A stretch of DNA of 64,000 nt, taken from Allobosea vaviloviae. Lineage in GTDB: Bacteria > Pseudomonadota > Alphaproteobacteria > Rhizobiales > Beijerinckiaceae. Under the pieces are notes generated by a model that was not told the DNA's origin, ran no database searches, and worked only from the letters and a program-made list of their open reading frames with translations. The position numbers and the translations under genes are program-made. How positions within the stretch are numbered: position 1 is the first letter of the stretch; every line of letters starts with the position of its first letter. The stretch spans positions 156,221 through 220,220 of the forward strand of contig NZ_LGSZ01000095.1 of the NCBI RefSeq assembly GCF_001298265.1. The letters run 5' to 3'. Of the stretch, positions 17,489 through 26,636 are shown piece by piece.

Positions 17489-18322
17489 TCAATGCGCGTT
17501 CGAGGGCTGCCAGCGCACGAGCCGGCGCTCGAGCATCGTCACGCTGAGGAAGAACAGCATCGAGAAGCAGGAGGCGACGATCACGGTCGCGTAGAGCAGC
17601 GCCGAGTCAAAGGAATAGGTCGCCTGGATGATCAGCGCGCCGATGCCGACATTGGACCCGATCCATTCGCCGACGATCGCGCCAACGACGGAGGTCGAGG
17701 CCGAGATCTTCAGTGCCGAGAACAGATAGGGCAGCGAGTTGTAGAGCCTGAGCTTGAAGAAGACCTCGCGCTTCGAGGCCGAGAGCACCCGCATCAACTC
17801 CATGGCCTGCGGGTTCACAGCCTCCAGGCCGCGCACCATGTTCACCAGCGTCGGGAAGAAGCAGATCAGCGCCGCGATCGCGATCTTCGGCTCCATGCCG
17901 TTGCCGAGCAGCAGCACCAGGATCGGCGCCTTGGCCACGACGGGGATCGTGTTGATCAGCACGACCGTGGGGAAGAAGGTCTCTTCCAGCGTCTTCTTGT
18001 GAACGAAGGCGGTTGCGATGACGATGGCAACCAGGTTGCCGAGCAGGAATCCGGACAGGGCCTCGATGGCCGTCGGGACGAGATTCGCGAGCAGCACGTC
18101 GCCCTTGCTCACCAGCGTCTGGGCCACCAGAAGCGGGCTCGGCGCGACGAAGGGCGGAACCTTGAACAGGTAGACGAGTGCGGCCCAGACGCCGAGGAAG
18201 GTCGCGACGCCGACGAAGGGGAGGAGGCGGCGGCGCAGCAGGATGCGACGCTGGGCCTGGCGGAAGCCCTCTTCGGCGTCGGCGACGGTTTCGTTCTGCG
18301 AGATCGCGGTGGCAAGCGTCAT
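17489..18322 (-). CDS. ABC transporter permease (NitT/TauT family)
   Basis: 277 residues with about six predicted membrane helices (first near residue 37). A BPD_transp_1-type EAA-like loop lies around GLEAVNPQAMELMRVLSASKREVFFKLRLYNSL (about residues 160-195). It is the inner-membrane part of an importer of the nitrate/sulfonate/bicarbonate or taurine type. The start overlaps the stop of the ATPase gene (18319-18322), indicating translational coupling. Confidence 0.9.
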   Translation of the reverse strand: MTLATAISQNETVADAEEGFRQAQRRILLRRRLLPFVGVATFLGVWAALVYLFKVPPFVAPSPLLVAQTLVSKGDVLLANLVPTAIEALSGFLLGNLVAIVIATAFVHKKTLEETFFPTVVLINTIPVVAKAPILVLLLGNGMEPKIAIAALICFFPTLVNMVRGLEAVNPQAMELMRVLSASKREVFFKLRLYNSLPYLFSALKISASTSVVGAIVGEWIGSNVGIGALIIQATYSFDSALLYATVIVASCFSMLFFLSVTMLERRLVRWQPSNAH

Positions 18323-19143
18323 TCCGTGCCTCCCAACGCAGCGCGCAGCACCGTGGCGATGCGCATGAATTCGGGCGTCTCGCGGATCGCGAGCGTGCGG
18401 TCGCGCGGCAGGTCGATATCGACCAGCGAGGCGACACGGCCCGGATTGGCGGCGAGCACCAGCACCTGCTCGCCGAGGAAGAGCGCCTCATAGACCGAAT
18501 GCGTCACGAACAGGATCGTCGTGCCCGTCTCGCGCCAGATGCGGCGCAACTCCTCGTTCAGCCGGTCGCGGGTGATCTCGTCGAGCGCGCCGAAGGGCTC
18601 GTCCATCAGCAAGAGCCGCGGCCCTCCGAGCAGCGCCCGCGCAATCGAGACGCGCTGGCGCATTCCGCCGGAGAGCTCATGAGGAAAGCTGCCTTCCCAC
18701 CCTTCCAGCCCGACGAGCTTGAGCAATTCGCGCGGCGTTGGCATGCCGTCGGCAAGTCGCTGCCGCCCGCCGACTTCGAGGGGAAGCTCGACATTCTGCA
18801 GGGCCGTCCGCCAGGGCAGCAGCGCCGCATCCTGGAAGACGAAGCCGAGCGCGCGCTGGAGCCGTGCCTGCTGCGGCGTCTGCCCGAGGACCGTGACCTG
18901 CCCGGCACTCGGCGCAATGAGATCGGCGACGACCCGCAGCAGGGTGGACTTGCCGCAGCCGGAAGGCCCGAGCAGGCTGAGGAAGCCACCGGTCTCCACG
19001 GAGAAGCTGACATTGTCGAGCGCCGTCACGATGCGTCGCTCGGTGACGAACCGCACCGAGAGATTGCGGCAGGCGACCGCCATGCCAGCCGCGGACCGCG
19101 GTACCTCGGCGTGGCGCGGCTCCATCATGGCGAGCGCGGCCAT
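18319..19143 (-). CDS. ABC transporter ATP-binding protein (NitT/TauT family)
   Basis: 274 residues. Walker A GPSGCGKSTLL (about residues 59-69), signature LSGGMRQRV, Walker B LLLMDEPFGALDE and the switch histidine in FVTHSVYEA are all intact. The ATPase energises the permease encoded downstream. Its start is 4 bases from the end of the binding-protein gene, so the three importer components form one transcription unit with the enzymes that follow. Confidence 0.93.
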   Translation of the reverse strand: MAALAMMEPRHAEVPRSAAGMAVACRNLSVRFVTERRIVTALDNVSFSVETGGFLSLLGPSGCGKSTLLRVVADLIAPSAGQVTVLGQTPQQARLQRALGFVFQDAALLPWRTALQNVELPLEVGGRQRLADGMPTPRELLKLVGLEGWEGSFPHELSGGMRQRVSIARALLGGPRLLLMDEPFGALDEITRDRLNEELRRIWRETGTTILFVTHSVYEALFLGEQVLVLAANPGRVASLVDIDLPRDRTLAIRETPEFMRIATVLRAALGGTE

Positions 19144-19147
19144 CGTC

Positions 19148-20161
19148 TCAGCCGATCCGCGGCCGCGCGTCGGCCGTCGCCTTCAGCACGTCGAGCGTCA
19201 TCACCTCGGAGAGCTTCGGCGTCCGCTTCGTGAACTGTCCGAGCGAGGCGTAGAGATCGATCTGCTGCTGCCAGACGGCCGCGTCCATCGTGCCCCAGCC
19301 CTCGGCCTTGGTCTGCGGGCCGAAGGAGAAGGACAGCATCACGTCGAGCGCCTCGCGCTCGTCGGCCGCGATCAGGTTCGGATATTCCTTCACGAGGAGC
19401 GCTGTCGCCTGGTCGCGATTGGCATGAGCGAAGGCCCAGCCCTTGGCCGAGGCACGCAGATATTTGGCGATCAGGTCGCCCTTGGTCTTCAATGTTTCGG
19501 CCGTGGCATAATAAGGCAACGCGTAGAGCTTCACGCCGGCGTCCCAGAGCGACAGGGCGACCTTGTCGGGCCCCAGCACCTTGAGCGCCGTGGAATTGGT
19601 CTGCCAGCCGGTGACGACATCGACCTGGCCGGTCAGCAGCGGCGCCATGTCCGCGCCGATCGGGACGATCGTGACGTCCTTCTCGGAGATCTTGTTCTGC
19701 GCCAGCAGCGCGCGCAGCAGGATGATGCCGGTGGACTGGATGCCCACCTTCTTGCCGATGAAATCCTTCGGCTCGCGCACAGGCTTCTTGGCCAGCGAAT
19801 AGAAGGCATAGGGATGCTTCTGGCAGCCGGCTGCGAAGCAGACCACCGGCAAGTCCTGCGAGGCGGCCAGCATCAGCGACGGGCTCGACGACACCTGGCC
19901 GACCTCGAAGCGCCCGCTGGCGACGACGGCGACGCCATCGACATTTGGCCCGCCGGGCTGAATGCGCATATCGATGCCTTCGGCCTCGTAATAGCCGAGC
20001 GCCTTGGCGCAGACTTCACCGATCTGATTGCCGCCGGCGATCCAGCCGAGCTGCATGTTCAAAATCGTCTTGCCCTGGGCACCGGCCTCGAAAGAGATCA
20101 ACGGTCCCGACATCGCTGCGGTGGCGGCGGAGCTGAGAAATCTGCGTCGGCTGATCGACAT
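19148..20161 (-). CDS. ABC transporter substrate-binding protein (NMT1/TauA type), Tat signal
   Basis: 337 residues from ATG 20161, chosen because AAGGGGA lies 9 bases upstream; an ATG six codons earlier lacks this. The start MSISRRRFLSSAATAAM is a twin-arginine-like signal, so the protein is probably exported folded to the periplasm. The mature domain has the NMT1/THI5-like pattern (LGWIAGGNQIGEV, YYEAEGIDMRIQPGG, KVGIQSTGI). Relatives bind sulfonates, pyrimidine precursors, nitrate or aromatic acids; the ligand here is unknown. First gene of the operon. Confidence 0.9.
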   Translation of the reverse strand: MSISRRRFLSSAATAAMSGPLISFEAGAQGKTILNMQLGWIAGGNQIGEVCAKALGYYEAEGIDMRIQPGGPNVDGVAVVASGRFEVGQVSSSPSLMLAASQDLPVVCFAAGCQKHPYAFYSLAKKPVREPKDFIGKKVGIQSTGIILLRALLAQNKISEKDVTIVPIGADMAPLLTGQVDVVTGWQTNSTALKVLGPDKVALSLWDAGVKLYALPYYATAETLKTKGDLIAKYLRASAKGWAFAHANRDQATALLVKEYPNLIAADEREALDVMLSFSFGPQTKAEGWGTMDAAVWQQQIDLYASLGQFTKRTPKLSEVMTLDVLKATADARPRIG

Positions 20162-20316
20162 GGTGACGGTCCCCTTCATGACGCTTCGAGGCGTCTTGAA
20201 GGAGATTAGATCACCGCCACGCGTACTCAGATATAAGAATATTTCGTCCGAAGTGTTGCCGTAATGAGATCGTGCCCAATCCGGCGCCAGCTGCCTTGCG
20301 GCTGCTCAGCCTGGTG
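20162..20316 (-). promoter_or_regulatory. Upstream region of the importer/catabolic operon
   Basis: It contains an AT-rich stretch (about 20228-20252) suited to a promoter reading left. A short hairpin GACGC-TTCGAG-GCGTC (20180-20195) lies in the leader just before the ribosome binding site. The hairpin could affect translation of the binding-protein gene. No confident -35/-10 pair was identified. Confidence 0.35.
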
Positions 20317-20748
20317 TCACGACTCCGGCAGCGAGACCTGCCGCACCTCGACGCCGCCCTCAGCCAGGATGACGCTCGACCGCAGGAAGGAATGCCCCCA
20401 GACGGGGTCTTCGAAGGCCGGAGCCGGCGTCTCGACGCATGTGATGCCGGCATCGACGATCGCCCGCGCGCAATCGATGCAGGGGAAGAAGGTTGTCGCG
20501 AGCCGCGCGCCGGCCGTGGCATGGCCCTGCCGCGCCGCGGCGAATATGGCGTGGCGCTCCGCATGCTCCATCCAGACGAAACGCCCGTCGCCCTCGTGTC
20601 GTTCAGGAAGGTCCTGCACCCCGGCGGGGAAGGTGTTGCAGGCCGTGATGACGGTGCCGTCGGAGAGTCGGAGGCAGGCGCCGACCTGCCGTACCTTGTT
20701 GGGGCTTTGCCCGGCGACGTCGAGGGCCAGCAGCATATCCGTCATCAA
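20317..20748 (-). CDS. Deoxycytidylate/cytidine deaminase-family zinc protein
   Basis: 143 residues. The zinc site motifs are HAE (in EHAERHAIFAA) and PCIDC (in FFPCIDCARAI), the canonical deaminase signature with glutamate as proton shuttle. Length fits a dCMP deaminase-like protein. It stands alone between the catabolic operon and a GntR gene. ATG 20748 or 20745 may be used. The substrate (dCMP, cytosine or a modified base) is not determinable. Confidence 0.85.
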   Translation of the reverse strand: MMTDMLLALDVAGQSPNKVRQVGACLRLSDGTVITACNTFPAGVQDLPERHEGDGRFVWMEHAERHAIFAAARQGHATAGARLATTFFPCIDCARAIVDAGITCVETPAPAFEDPVWGHSFLRSSVILAEGGVEVRQVSLPES

Positions 20749-20983
20749 CGTGCCTCGTCAGGGAGAAAGCAGGATCGTCCGAGTATGGGATGCGCCAACG
20801 GCCTAGGCAAAAGGATGTGAGGCATCGGTCTCGGAGAAGCCGGACGAATTCGAACGGAAGGCCGGCTTAGCTTGACTGAGCGCCCACGAAACCGGCAGCA
20901 GGCCAGGCAGCGTGGGGTGCCTGCAGTCCGCAGCATCTGCGCGCAGGCGCGCCGACCGCTCATCACGAAACACCCGTAGCCCG
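20749..20983. other. Intergenic region without recognisable gene
   Basis: This stretch separates the end of the GntR gene from the deaminase start. A possible frame on the minus strand has arginine-rich, low-complexity composition and no recognisable motif. I see no repeat or convincing promoter; it presumably carries the deaminase promoter. Confidence 0.4.
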
Positions 20984-21799
20984 CTACCTGACCTCGTTGA
21001 TGTAGCTGTGGGCCCGCGTCGTGGCCCGGTGATACCCTAATATGGTCGGCGTTCCCGCCTGATCGTAAGCGACTTCGTCGATCGTCAGCACAGCCTCCCG
21101 CCCGGCGAGGCCAAGCAAGGCGATATCCTCGTCATTGGCAATGTCAGCGGTGATCTGCTCGCGCACGGCCGAGATGCGGATGCCATAGCGCTCCAGCAGA
21201 TGCAGATAGAGCAGCGCGGGCAGGGCTGCCGGCTCGCACGGCAGGCCAGGGAGACGGTCGGCCGCAAGGACGAGCCGGTCATGCATCACCGGCCTGCCAT
21301 CGGCGTGGCGGATGCGGCGAATCTTGATGACCCCGGCGTCCGGCTTGAGCTGCAACAGGACGGCCTGCTCCGGCGTCGCTGCCGCTCGCTCCACGCTCAG
21401 CATCTCGCTGGTTGATCGAACCAGACTGCCATCCGCCCGGTGCAGCCGGAAATACTGGAAGAAGAAGCGCAGGCTGTGATGCGGGCTGCGGCCGGTCACC
21501 ACCGTGCCGGTCTTGCGACGGCGCGAGAGCAGGCCTTCTGCAACGAGATCGCTCATGGCCCGGCGCACGGTGCCGACCGCGATTCCGAACCCCTGGGCAA
21601 GCACCGTTTCGTTGGGAAGCACCATGCCCGGCTTCCATTCGCCGACCAGGATGGCCTCCGACATATGGCGCTTCACCTTCTCGTAAAGCGGCGCGGCATC
21701 GCTGTTGGCGAGGTTGGGCAGCGCAGGGTGGGCGCTCGCCTGCGGCGTGACCGCTTCTGAGGCAGGGGCCGTCGCTATTTTGGCATTGACAGCCGGCAT
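20984..21799 (-). CDS. GntR-family regulator, HutC subfamily (UTRA domain)
   Basis: 271 residues from ATG 21799, chosen because AGGA precedes it by 9 bases. An earlier frame start would place the gene beyond the promoter-like sequence. A winged helix-turn-helix (about residues 35-105, PLYEKVKRHMSEAILVGEW, LPNETVLAQGFGIAVGTVRRAM) is followed by a UTRA ligand-binding domain (about 115-265). It is divergent from a peptide-type ABC operon and probably represses it; an inverted repeat sits between them. Confidence 0.88.
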   Translation of the reverse strand: MPAVNAKIATAPASEAVTPQASAHPALPNLANSDAAPLYEKVKRHMSEAILVGEWKPGMVLPNETVLAQGFGIAVGTVRRAMSDLVAEGLLSRRRKTGTVVTGRSPHHSLRFFFQYFRLHRADGSLVRSTSEMLSVERAAATPEQAVLLQLKPDAGVIKIRRIRHADGRPVMHDRLVLAADRLPGLPCEPAALPALLYLHLLERYGIRISAVREQITADIANDEDIALLGLAGREAVLTIDEVAYDQAGTPTILGYHRATTRAHSYINEVR

Positions 21800-21933
21800 A
21801 GGCTCGTTCCTATTTCTATATAGTTTATATGAAAGAGAGGCTCTTGCAAATGGCGACGCCTTCATCGCCGGTTCGCATTCTCCATCGCAGATCGTGGCTG
21901 CGCGCGACAAGCGTCGGCTCGGCGTACTAAGCG
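21800..21933 (+). promoter_or_regulatory. Divergent promoter region with candidate GntR operator
   Basis: It contains an AT-rich inverted repeat ATATA-GTT-TATAT (21818-21830), of a size typical of a GntR-family operator, placed between the regulator gene and the ABC operon. The repeat overlaps the likely promoter of both directions. Its dyad is close to the regulator start, which also fits autoregulation. Confidence 0.5.
21850..21930 (+). CDS. Putative 26-residue leader peptide
   Basis: ATG 21850 is preceded 9 bases upstream by GAGAGG and opens a 26-codon frame ending in TAA 21928-21930. It lies in the same phase as, and 3 bases before, the GTG start of the following M20 gene. It could be a translational leader that couples to the peptidase start, or a vestigial 5' end of that gene after a stop mutation. 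The peptide (MATPSSPVRI...) has no recognisable domain and could also be chance. Confidence 0.3.
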   Translation: MATPSSPVRILHRRSWLRATSVGSAY

Positions 21934-23286
21934 GTGTCGATGCGCGCTCCCGTCCCGATCCCGGACTCTCCCGCCTTGGCGCAGGCCATGGCGTGGCTCG
22001 CCGATGAGGTTGAAAGCGCTGCCGCCGATCTCGGCCGAATGATCGCGGTCGATACCTCGTTTCCGCCAGGGCGGGGTTACGATGCCTTCGCCGATCTGAT
22101 GGAGGTGCTTGTCGCGCCGCTCGGCTTCACGCATGAGCGCGTCGTCGTCCCGGACGCGCTCTGGCATGTGCCTGGGGGGCCAGCCTTCGGCCCCCGGACG
22201 AATCTTGTCGCCACACGTCGCGAGGGCAAACCCGTCTGCGGTCTGTATTTCCATGTCGATACCGTGCCCGCAGCGCCTGGCTGGGAGAGCGATCCCCTGT
22301 GCCTGACGCGCCAGAGCGAAAAGCTGGTCGGTCTCGGTGCTGCCGACATGAAGGGCTGCATCGCCGCCGTGCTGCTGGCGCTGCGCGCGGCCGAGGCTTG
22401 CGGTGTCGCGCTTGCCTATGACCCGATGCTGCTGTTCTGCACCGACGAGGAAGGCGGGCTCTATCCCGGTATCCGCTACCTCGCCGAGCAGGGCCGCCTC
22501 GAAGGCCATATCCTGAATTTCAATGGCAGCGCCGATGCGCGGATCTGGGCCGGCTGCTTTGGTCTGTTCAACCTGCTGGTCCGGGTGCGCGGCCAGGCCG
22601 TTCATGCAGGCGAGGGCAATCGCTCTGGTGCAGGCCTCAACGCCATCGAGGGGGCTTTGCCGCTGCTGCAGGCGCTCGCCGATCTGAAGCCCGCGATCGC
22701 CGGCCGCGTCTCTGCCCTGCCGCCACCGCCTCATGCCAAGGGGCCGCTTGCTCCGCAGCTTGGCATCGTCGCCGTCAACGGCGGAACCTGCGGTGGACAG
22801 GTGCCGGCTTTGCTCGAGATCACGATCAATCGGCGTTATGCGCCCGAAGAATCATTCGAGGATGCGCGAGCCGAGATCGAGGCCATGGTCCGCAAGGCCA
22901 TTGCCGAGGCGCCGGGCCTCAGCGTCGAGATCGACCTGATCGGCCATCTCATCCCGACCGGCGACCCAACCGGGCCGCACTGGCCGCGCTGGCAGCGCGC
23001 GATGGGGCAGGGTTTCGGCTACGAGCAGCACGAGTTCCGCACATGGGGCGCCGCGAGCTGTTCCGATTTCGGCTATGTCCAGCGCACGGGTATGCAGGAA
23101 GTCCTGCTCGGCGGATTGGGCCGTCCGAGCCGCAACATCCATTCGCCGGGCGAGCACACCACGATCTCCGATGTGATCGCGCTGGCGCGCAGCGTGCTTG
23201 CCTATCTCGCTGCCGATTTCGTCCCCGAGCTCATCCCCGAAAACGCCTATCCCCAAACTGAAGGAGCGCCCCATGTCGAGCCTTGA
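21934..23286 (+). CDS. M20-family metallopeptidase (ArgE/DapE type)
   Basis: 450 residues from GTG 21934, or 448 from ATG 21940. Key metal-site residues are visible: His107 in FHVDTV, Asp138 in GAADMKG, Glu172-Glu173 in TDEEGG, and His in NIHSPGEH near residue 405. This fits a two-zinc deacylase or peptidase with an inserted dimerisation domain (about residues 190-330). It is the first gene of an operon with a dipeptide-type ABC importer, so it likely hydrolyses the imported peptide or N-acyl amino acid. The stop overlaps the binding-protein start. Confidence 0.88.
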   Translation: MSMRAPVPIPDSPALAQAMAWLADEVESAAADLGRMIAVDTSFPPGRGYDAFADLMEVLVAPLGFTHERVVVPDALWHVPGGPAFGPRTNLVATRREGKPVCGLYFHVDTVPAAPGWESDPLCLTRQSEKLVGLGAADMKGCIAAVLLALRAAEACGVALAYDPMLLFCTDEEGGLYPGIRYLAEQGRLEGHILNFNGSADARIWAGCFGLFNLLVRVRGQAVHAGEGNRSGAGLNAIEGALPLLQALADLKPAIAGRVSALPPPPHAKGPLAPQLGIVAVNGGTCGGQVPALLEITINRRYAPEESFEDARAEIEAMVRKAIAEAPGLSVEIDLIGHLIPTGDPTGPHWPRWQRAMGQGFGYEQHEFRTWGAASCSDFGYVQRTGMQEVLLGGLGRPSRNIHSPGEHTTISDVIALARSVLAYLAADFVPELIPENAYPQTEGAPHVEP

Positions 23287-24832
23287 TCGCCGTCGATTCC
23301 TCGCCGCTTCCGCCGCGCTCAGCGGGTTCGCCATGACTGGCTTCGATGTCGCCGCGCAGGCGCAGGCTCCTCGCCGGGGCGGGACGCTGCGCGTCAGCGT
23401 CGACCAGGCCGCGGCCAAGCTAAATCCGCTGCTGACCCGGGTGAATCCGGAATATCTGATCTCGGAGCTGCTCTATTCGGCGCTCACCCGTCTCAAGGTC
23501 GATATGAGCGTCGAGCCGGACCTGGCCGAATCCTGGAGCAGTTCGGCCGATCTGCTGGAATGGACCTTTAACCTGCGCAAGGGCGTGACCTTCCATGATG
23601 GCAGCGCCTTCACGGCAGCCGACGTGGTCGCGACCTTTGAGGCCATCCTCGACGCCAAGACCGCCTCGCCGGCGCGTCAGAATGTCGGCCCGATCGCCAA
23701 GGTCACCGCCAAGGACGACGCCACTGTCGTCTTCACGCTCTCGGCTCCCTTCGCCGACCTGCCGGTGACGCTCGCCTACACCAACGCCAAGATCGTGCCG
23801 GCAGCAGTGATCAAGGCCGGACTCGGACGGCTCGACCGCGAGGCGATCGGCACAGGGCCGTTCAAGCTCGTCTCCTTCGAGCCGGAGCGGCTGATCGTGG
23901 TTGCCCGCAACGATGCCTATTACGACAAGGCGCGGCCTTATCTCGACCGGATCGATGTCGTGGTCTACCCCGACATCAGCGCGGAGAGCTCCGCCCTGAT
24001 CGCCGGTGATACCGACCTGATCTCGACAGCACAGCCGACCGAGTATGGGCGGCTGGCGAAGGCCACCGGCGTCAAGGGGCTGCGCGTCCCGTCGGGCCAG
24101 TTCTGCAACGTCAATTTCGGCTGCGACACCAAGCCGTTCAACGATGTCCGCGTGCGGCAGGCGCTGGCCCTGACGATCGACCGGACGGCGATGGTCGATT
24201 TCGTCACTGAGGGCTATGGTACGCCGGGCAACGACACCCCTCTCAACGCCGCCTATCGCTTTTACTCCGAGCAGGCGCTGAAGAAGCCCGATATCGCCAA
24301 GGCCAAGGCTCTTCTGGCCGAGGCAGGCCATCCAAATGGGCTCGAAGCCACGCTGATCGCCTCCGACCGCCCCTCGCTGCGCACGCAGATGGCTGTCGCG
24401 CTGCGGGAGATGGCCAAGCCTGCCGGCTTCCGGATCAATGTCGAGACGATGCCGCACGCGACCTATCTCGATCAGGTCTGGAAGAAGGGTTCGTTTTATG
24501 TCGGCTTCTACAACATGCAGGCGACCGCCGACGCCATCTTCGCGCTGCTCTACACCTCGAACGCAGCCTGGAACGAAACGCGCTGGAACAACGCCGCCTT
24601 CGACAAGGTGGTGAACGAAGCGCGCGCGACGGTCGACGAGGGCAAGCGTCGCCAACTCTACGCCGAGGCGCAGAAGCTGATGCATGCCGAAGTGCCTTCG
24701 ATCATCCCGACCTTCTTCGACCTTCTCGCCGCCCGGCGCGAATGGGTGCAGGGCTATGAACTGCATCCGCGTGGTGCGGTGTTCCGGCTCGATCATGTCT
24801 CGCTGGGCGCCAACGCGCCCAAGCGGGCCTGA
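23273..24832 (+). CDS. ABC transporter substrate-binding protein, family 5 (DppA/OppA type)
   Basis: 519 residues from ATG 23273, with AAGGAG upstream. The N-terminus MSSLDRRRFLAASAALSGF carries twin arginines and a hydrophobic core, suggesting Tat export. The mature part has the SBP_bac_5 signatures (LAESWSSSADLLEWTFNLRKGV-like segment; VRQALALTIDR; FKLVSFEPERL). It is the periplasmic receptor for peptides or similar compounds. Its start lies 14 bases inside the upstream M20 gene. Confidence 0.92.
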   Translation: MSSLDRRRFLAASAALSGFAMTGFDVAAQAQAPRRGGTLRVSVDQAAAKLNPLLTRVNPEYLISELLYSALTRLKVDMSVEPDLAESWSSSADLLEWTFNLRKGVTFHDGSAFTAADVVATFEAILDAKTASPARQNVGPIAKVTAKDDATVVFTLSAPFADLPVTLAYTNAKIVPAAVIKAGLGRLDREAIGTGPFKLVSFEPERLIVVARNDAYYDKARPYLDRIDVVVYPDISAESSALIAGDTDLISTAQPTEYGRLAKATGVKGLRVPSGQFCNVNFGCDTKPFNDVRVRQALALTIDRTAMVDFVTEGYGTPGNDTPLNAAYRFYSEQALKKPDIAKAKALLAEAGHPNGLEATLIASDRPSLRTQMAVALREMAKPAGFRINVETMPHATYLDQVWKKGSFYVGFYNMQATADAIFALLYTSNAAWNETRWNNAAFDKVVNEARATVDEGKRRQLYAEAQKLMHAEVPSIIPTFFDLLAARREWVQGYELHPRGAVFRLDHVSLGANAPKRA

Positions 24833-24849
24833 GAGCAGGGATCGCGGGC

Positions 24850-25797
24850 GTGTCGCCGGCCTATATTCTCAAGCGCATCGTGCTGGTCGGCTACACGCTG
24901 CTCGTCGTGTCACTCATCGTCTTCGCGATCACCCAGATCCTCCCCGCCGATGCGGCGGTGATGATGCTGGGCGAGAACGCGACGGCCGAGGCGCTCGCCG
25001 CGCTGCGCGCGCAGATGGGGCTCGATGCGCCGATCTGGGCGCAATATGGCCATTGGCTGGCCGGCGTGTTGCGGGGCGATTTCGGCGTCTCCATGCGCAC
25101 CGGCCAGCAGGTCGGGCCGGTGATGATCGAGGCCCTCGGCCGGTCGCTGCTGCTCGCGCTGTTCTCGATCGTGCTGATGCTGATGCTGGCCTTGCCGCTG
25201 GGCATCATCGCCGCCGTCCGGCGCGGCCGCATCGCCGACCTCGTGGTCAGCGTGATTTCCTATATCGGGGTCTCGCTGCCGGAGTTCGTCACGGCCACGC
25301 TGGTCGTGCTGGTGCTGGCCGACTGGCTGCAATGGCTGCCGGCAACCGGCTACGTGCCGCTGACCGAGAACCTGCTGCAGGGGCTGCGGCATCTCGTCCT
25401 GCCGGTGCTGACGATTTCGGTGATCCTGATCGCCCATGTCTCGCGCATGGTCCGCTCGGAACTGGTCGATGTGCTGCACACCGACTACATCCGCGCCGCC
25501 CGTCTCAAGGGATTGCCCGGGCGCACGGTTCTCTACAAGCACGCCTTGCGCAATGCGCTGCTGCCGACGATCACGATCGTGGCGCTCGATATCGGCTACC
25601 TGCTCGGCGGCGTCATCGTGGTCGAGGAAATCTTCGCGCTGCCCGGCATCGGCCGCCAGCTCATCGTCGCGATCCAGAGCCGCGATCTGCCCTCGATCCA
25701 GGCTGGCGCGCTGATCATGGCGGCGACCTATGCCGTCGCCAGTTTCCTCGCCGACATCGCCTATGCCCGGCTCGACCGGAGAATCCAGTATGATTGA
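24850..25797 (+). CDS. ABC transporter permease (DppB type)
   Basis: 315 residues from GTG 24850. Six membrane segments and the N-terminal YILKRIVLVGYTLLVVSLIVF start are typical of DppB/OppB. The EAA-type loop DYIRAARLKGLPGRTVLYKHALRNALLP lies near residue 215-240. It forms the channel with the next gene product; the genes overlap by 8 bases. Confidence 0.93.
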   Translation: MSPAYILKRIVLVGYTLLVVSLIVFAITQILPADAAVMMLGENATAEALAALRAQMGLDAPIWAQYGHWLAGVLRGDFGVSMRTGQQVGPVMIEALGRSLLLALFSIVLMLMLALPLGIIAAVRRGRIADLVVSVISYIGVSLPEFVTATLVVLVLADWLQWLPATGYVPLTENLLQGLRHLVLPVLTISVILIAHVSRMVRSELVDVLHTDYIRAARLKGLPGRTVLYKHALRNALLPTITIVALDIGYLLGGVIVVEEIFALPGIGRQLIVAIQSRDLPSIQAGALIMAATYAVASFLADIAYARLDRRIQYD

Positions 25798-26614
25798 GCT
25801 GTTGCGCCGCGTGTTGCGCTCGCCGCAGGGCGCTCTCGGGCTTGTCCTGGTGGGGCTGATCCTGCTCGTGGTCATCCTCGGGCCGTGGATCGCGCCCTAC
25901 AACCCCGAAAGCCTCGCGCCCCTGCAGCGCTACAAGCCGCCGAGCGCGCAATTCTGGCTCGGCACCGACCAGTATGGCCGCGACATCCTGAGCCGCCTGC
26001 TGCATGGCGCGCGTGCCACGGTGGTCCTGGCGGTCTTCGCGACGGCGCTCGGCACGCTGGCCGGCGCTCTGATCGGCACGATCTCGGCCTTTCTCGGCGG
26101 GCGCAGCGACGAGGCGATCATGCGCACCGTCGATGCGGTGATGTCGATTCCGAGCCTGCTGCTGGCGCTGCTGATCGTCAATCTGCTCGGCAAGAGCAGC
26201 CTGAATGCCCTGCTCGCCATCGCCATCGCCTTCACGCCCGGCATGGCGCGGGTGACACGTTCGGTCGCGCTGGCCGTGCGCAAGCAGGACTATGTCAACG
26301 CCGCCATCGCGCGCGGCGAGAGCGCCGGCTTCATCGTCTGGCGCGAGATGCTGCCCAATGTCGTGGCGCCGATCATCGTCGAGATGACGATCCGCGTCGC
26401 CTTTGCCGTGATGCTGTTTGCGACGTTGAGCTTCCTCGGCCTGGGCGCGCAGCCGCCTGCCTCGGAATGGGGGCTGATGGTCGCTGAAGCCAGGCGCTTC
26501 ATGCATCTGAGCCCCTGGATGATCCTCTGGCCGAGCCTGGCGGTCGCCTTCGTGGCGATCGGTTTCAATCTCCTCGGCGACGGCCTGCGCGATGCGCTCA
26601 ACCCGCGCACATGA
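25790..26614 (+). CDS. ABC transporter permease (DppC type)
   Basis: 274 residues from ATG 25790, inside the end of the preceding permease gene. It shows the DppC hallmarks: an N-terminal helix, then a soluble segment with FWLGTDQYGRDILSRLLHGAR (about residues 55-75), then five helices and the EAA loop (AIARGESAGFIVWREMLPN). It pairs with the DppB-type subunit. Confidence 0.93.
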   Translation: MIELLRRVLRSPQGALGLVLVGLILLVVILGPWIAPYNPESLAPLQRYKPPSAQFWLGTDQYGRDILSRLLHGARATVVLAVFATALGTLAGALIGTISAFLGGRSDEAIMRTVDAVMSIPSLLLALLIVNLLGKSSLNALLAIAIAFTPGMARVTRSVALAVRKQDYVNAAIARGESAGFIVWREMLPNVVAPIIVEMTIRVAFAVMLFATLSFLGLGAQPPASEWGLMVAEARRFMHLSPWMILWPSLAVAFVAIGFNLLGDGLRDALNPRT

Positions 26615-26636
26615 GGCCAGTCAGCATGGTGCTTTC

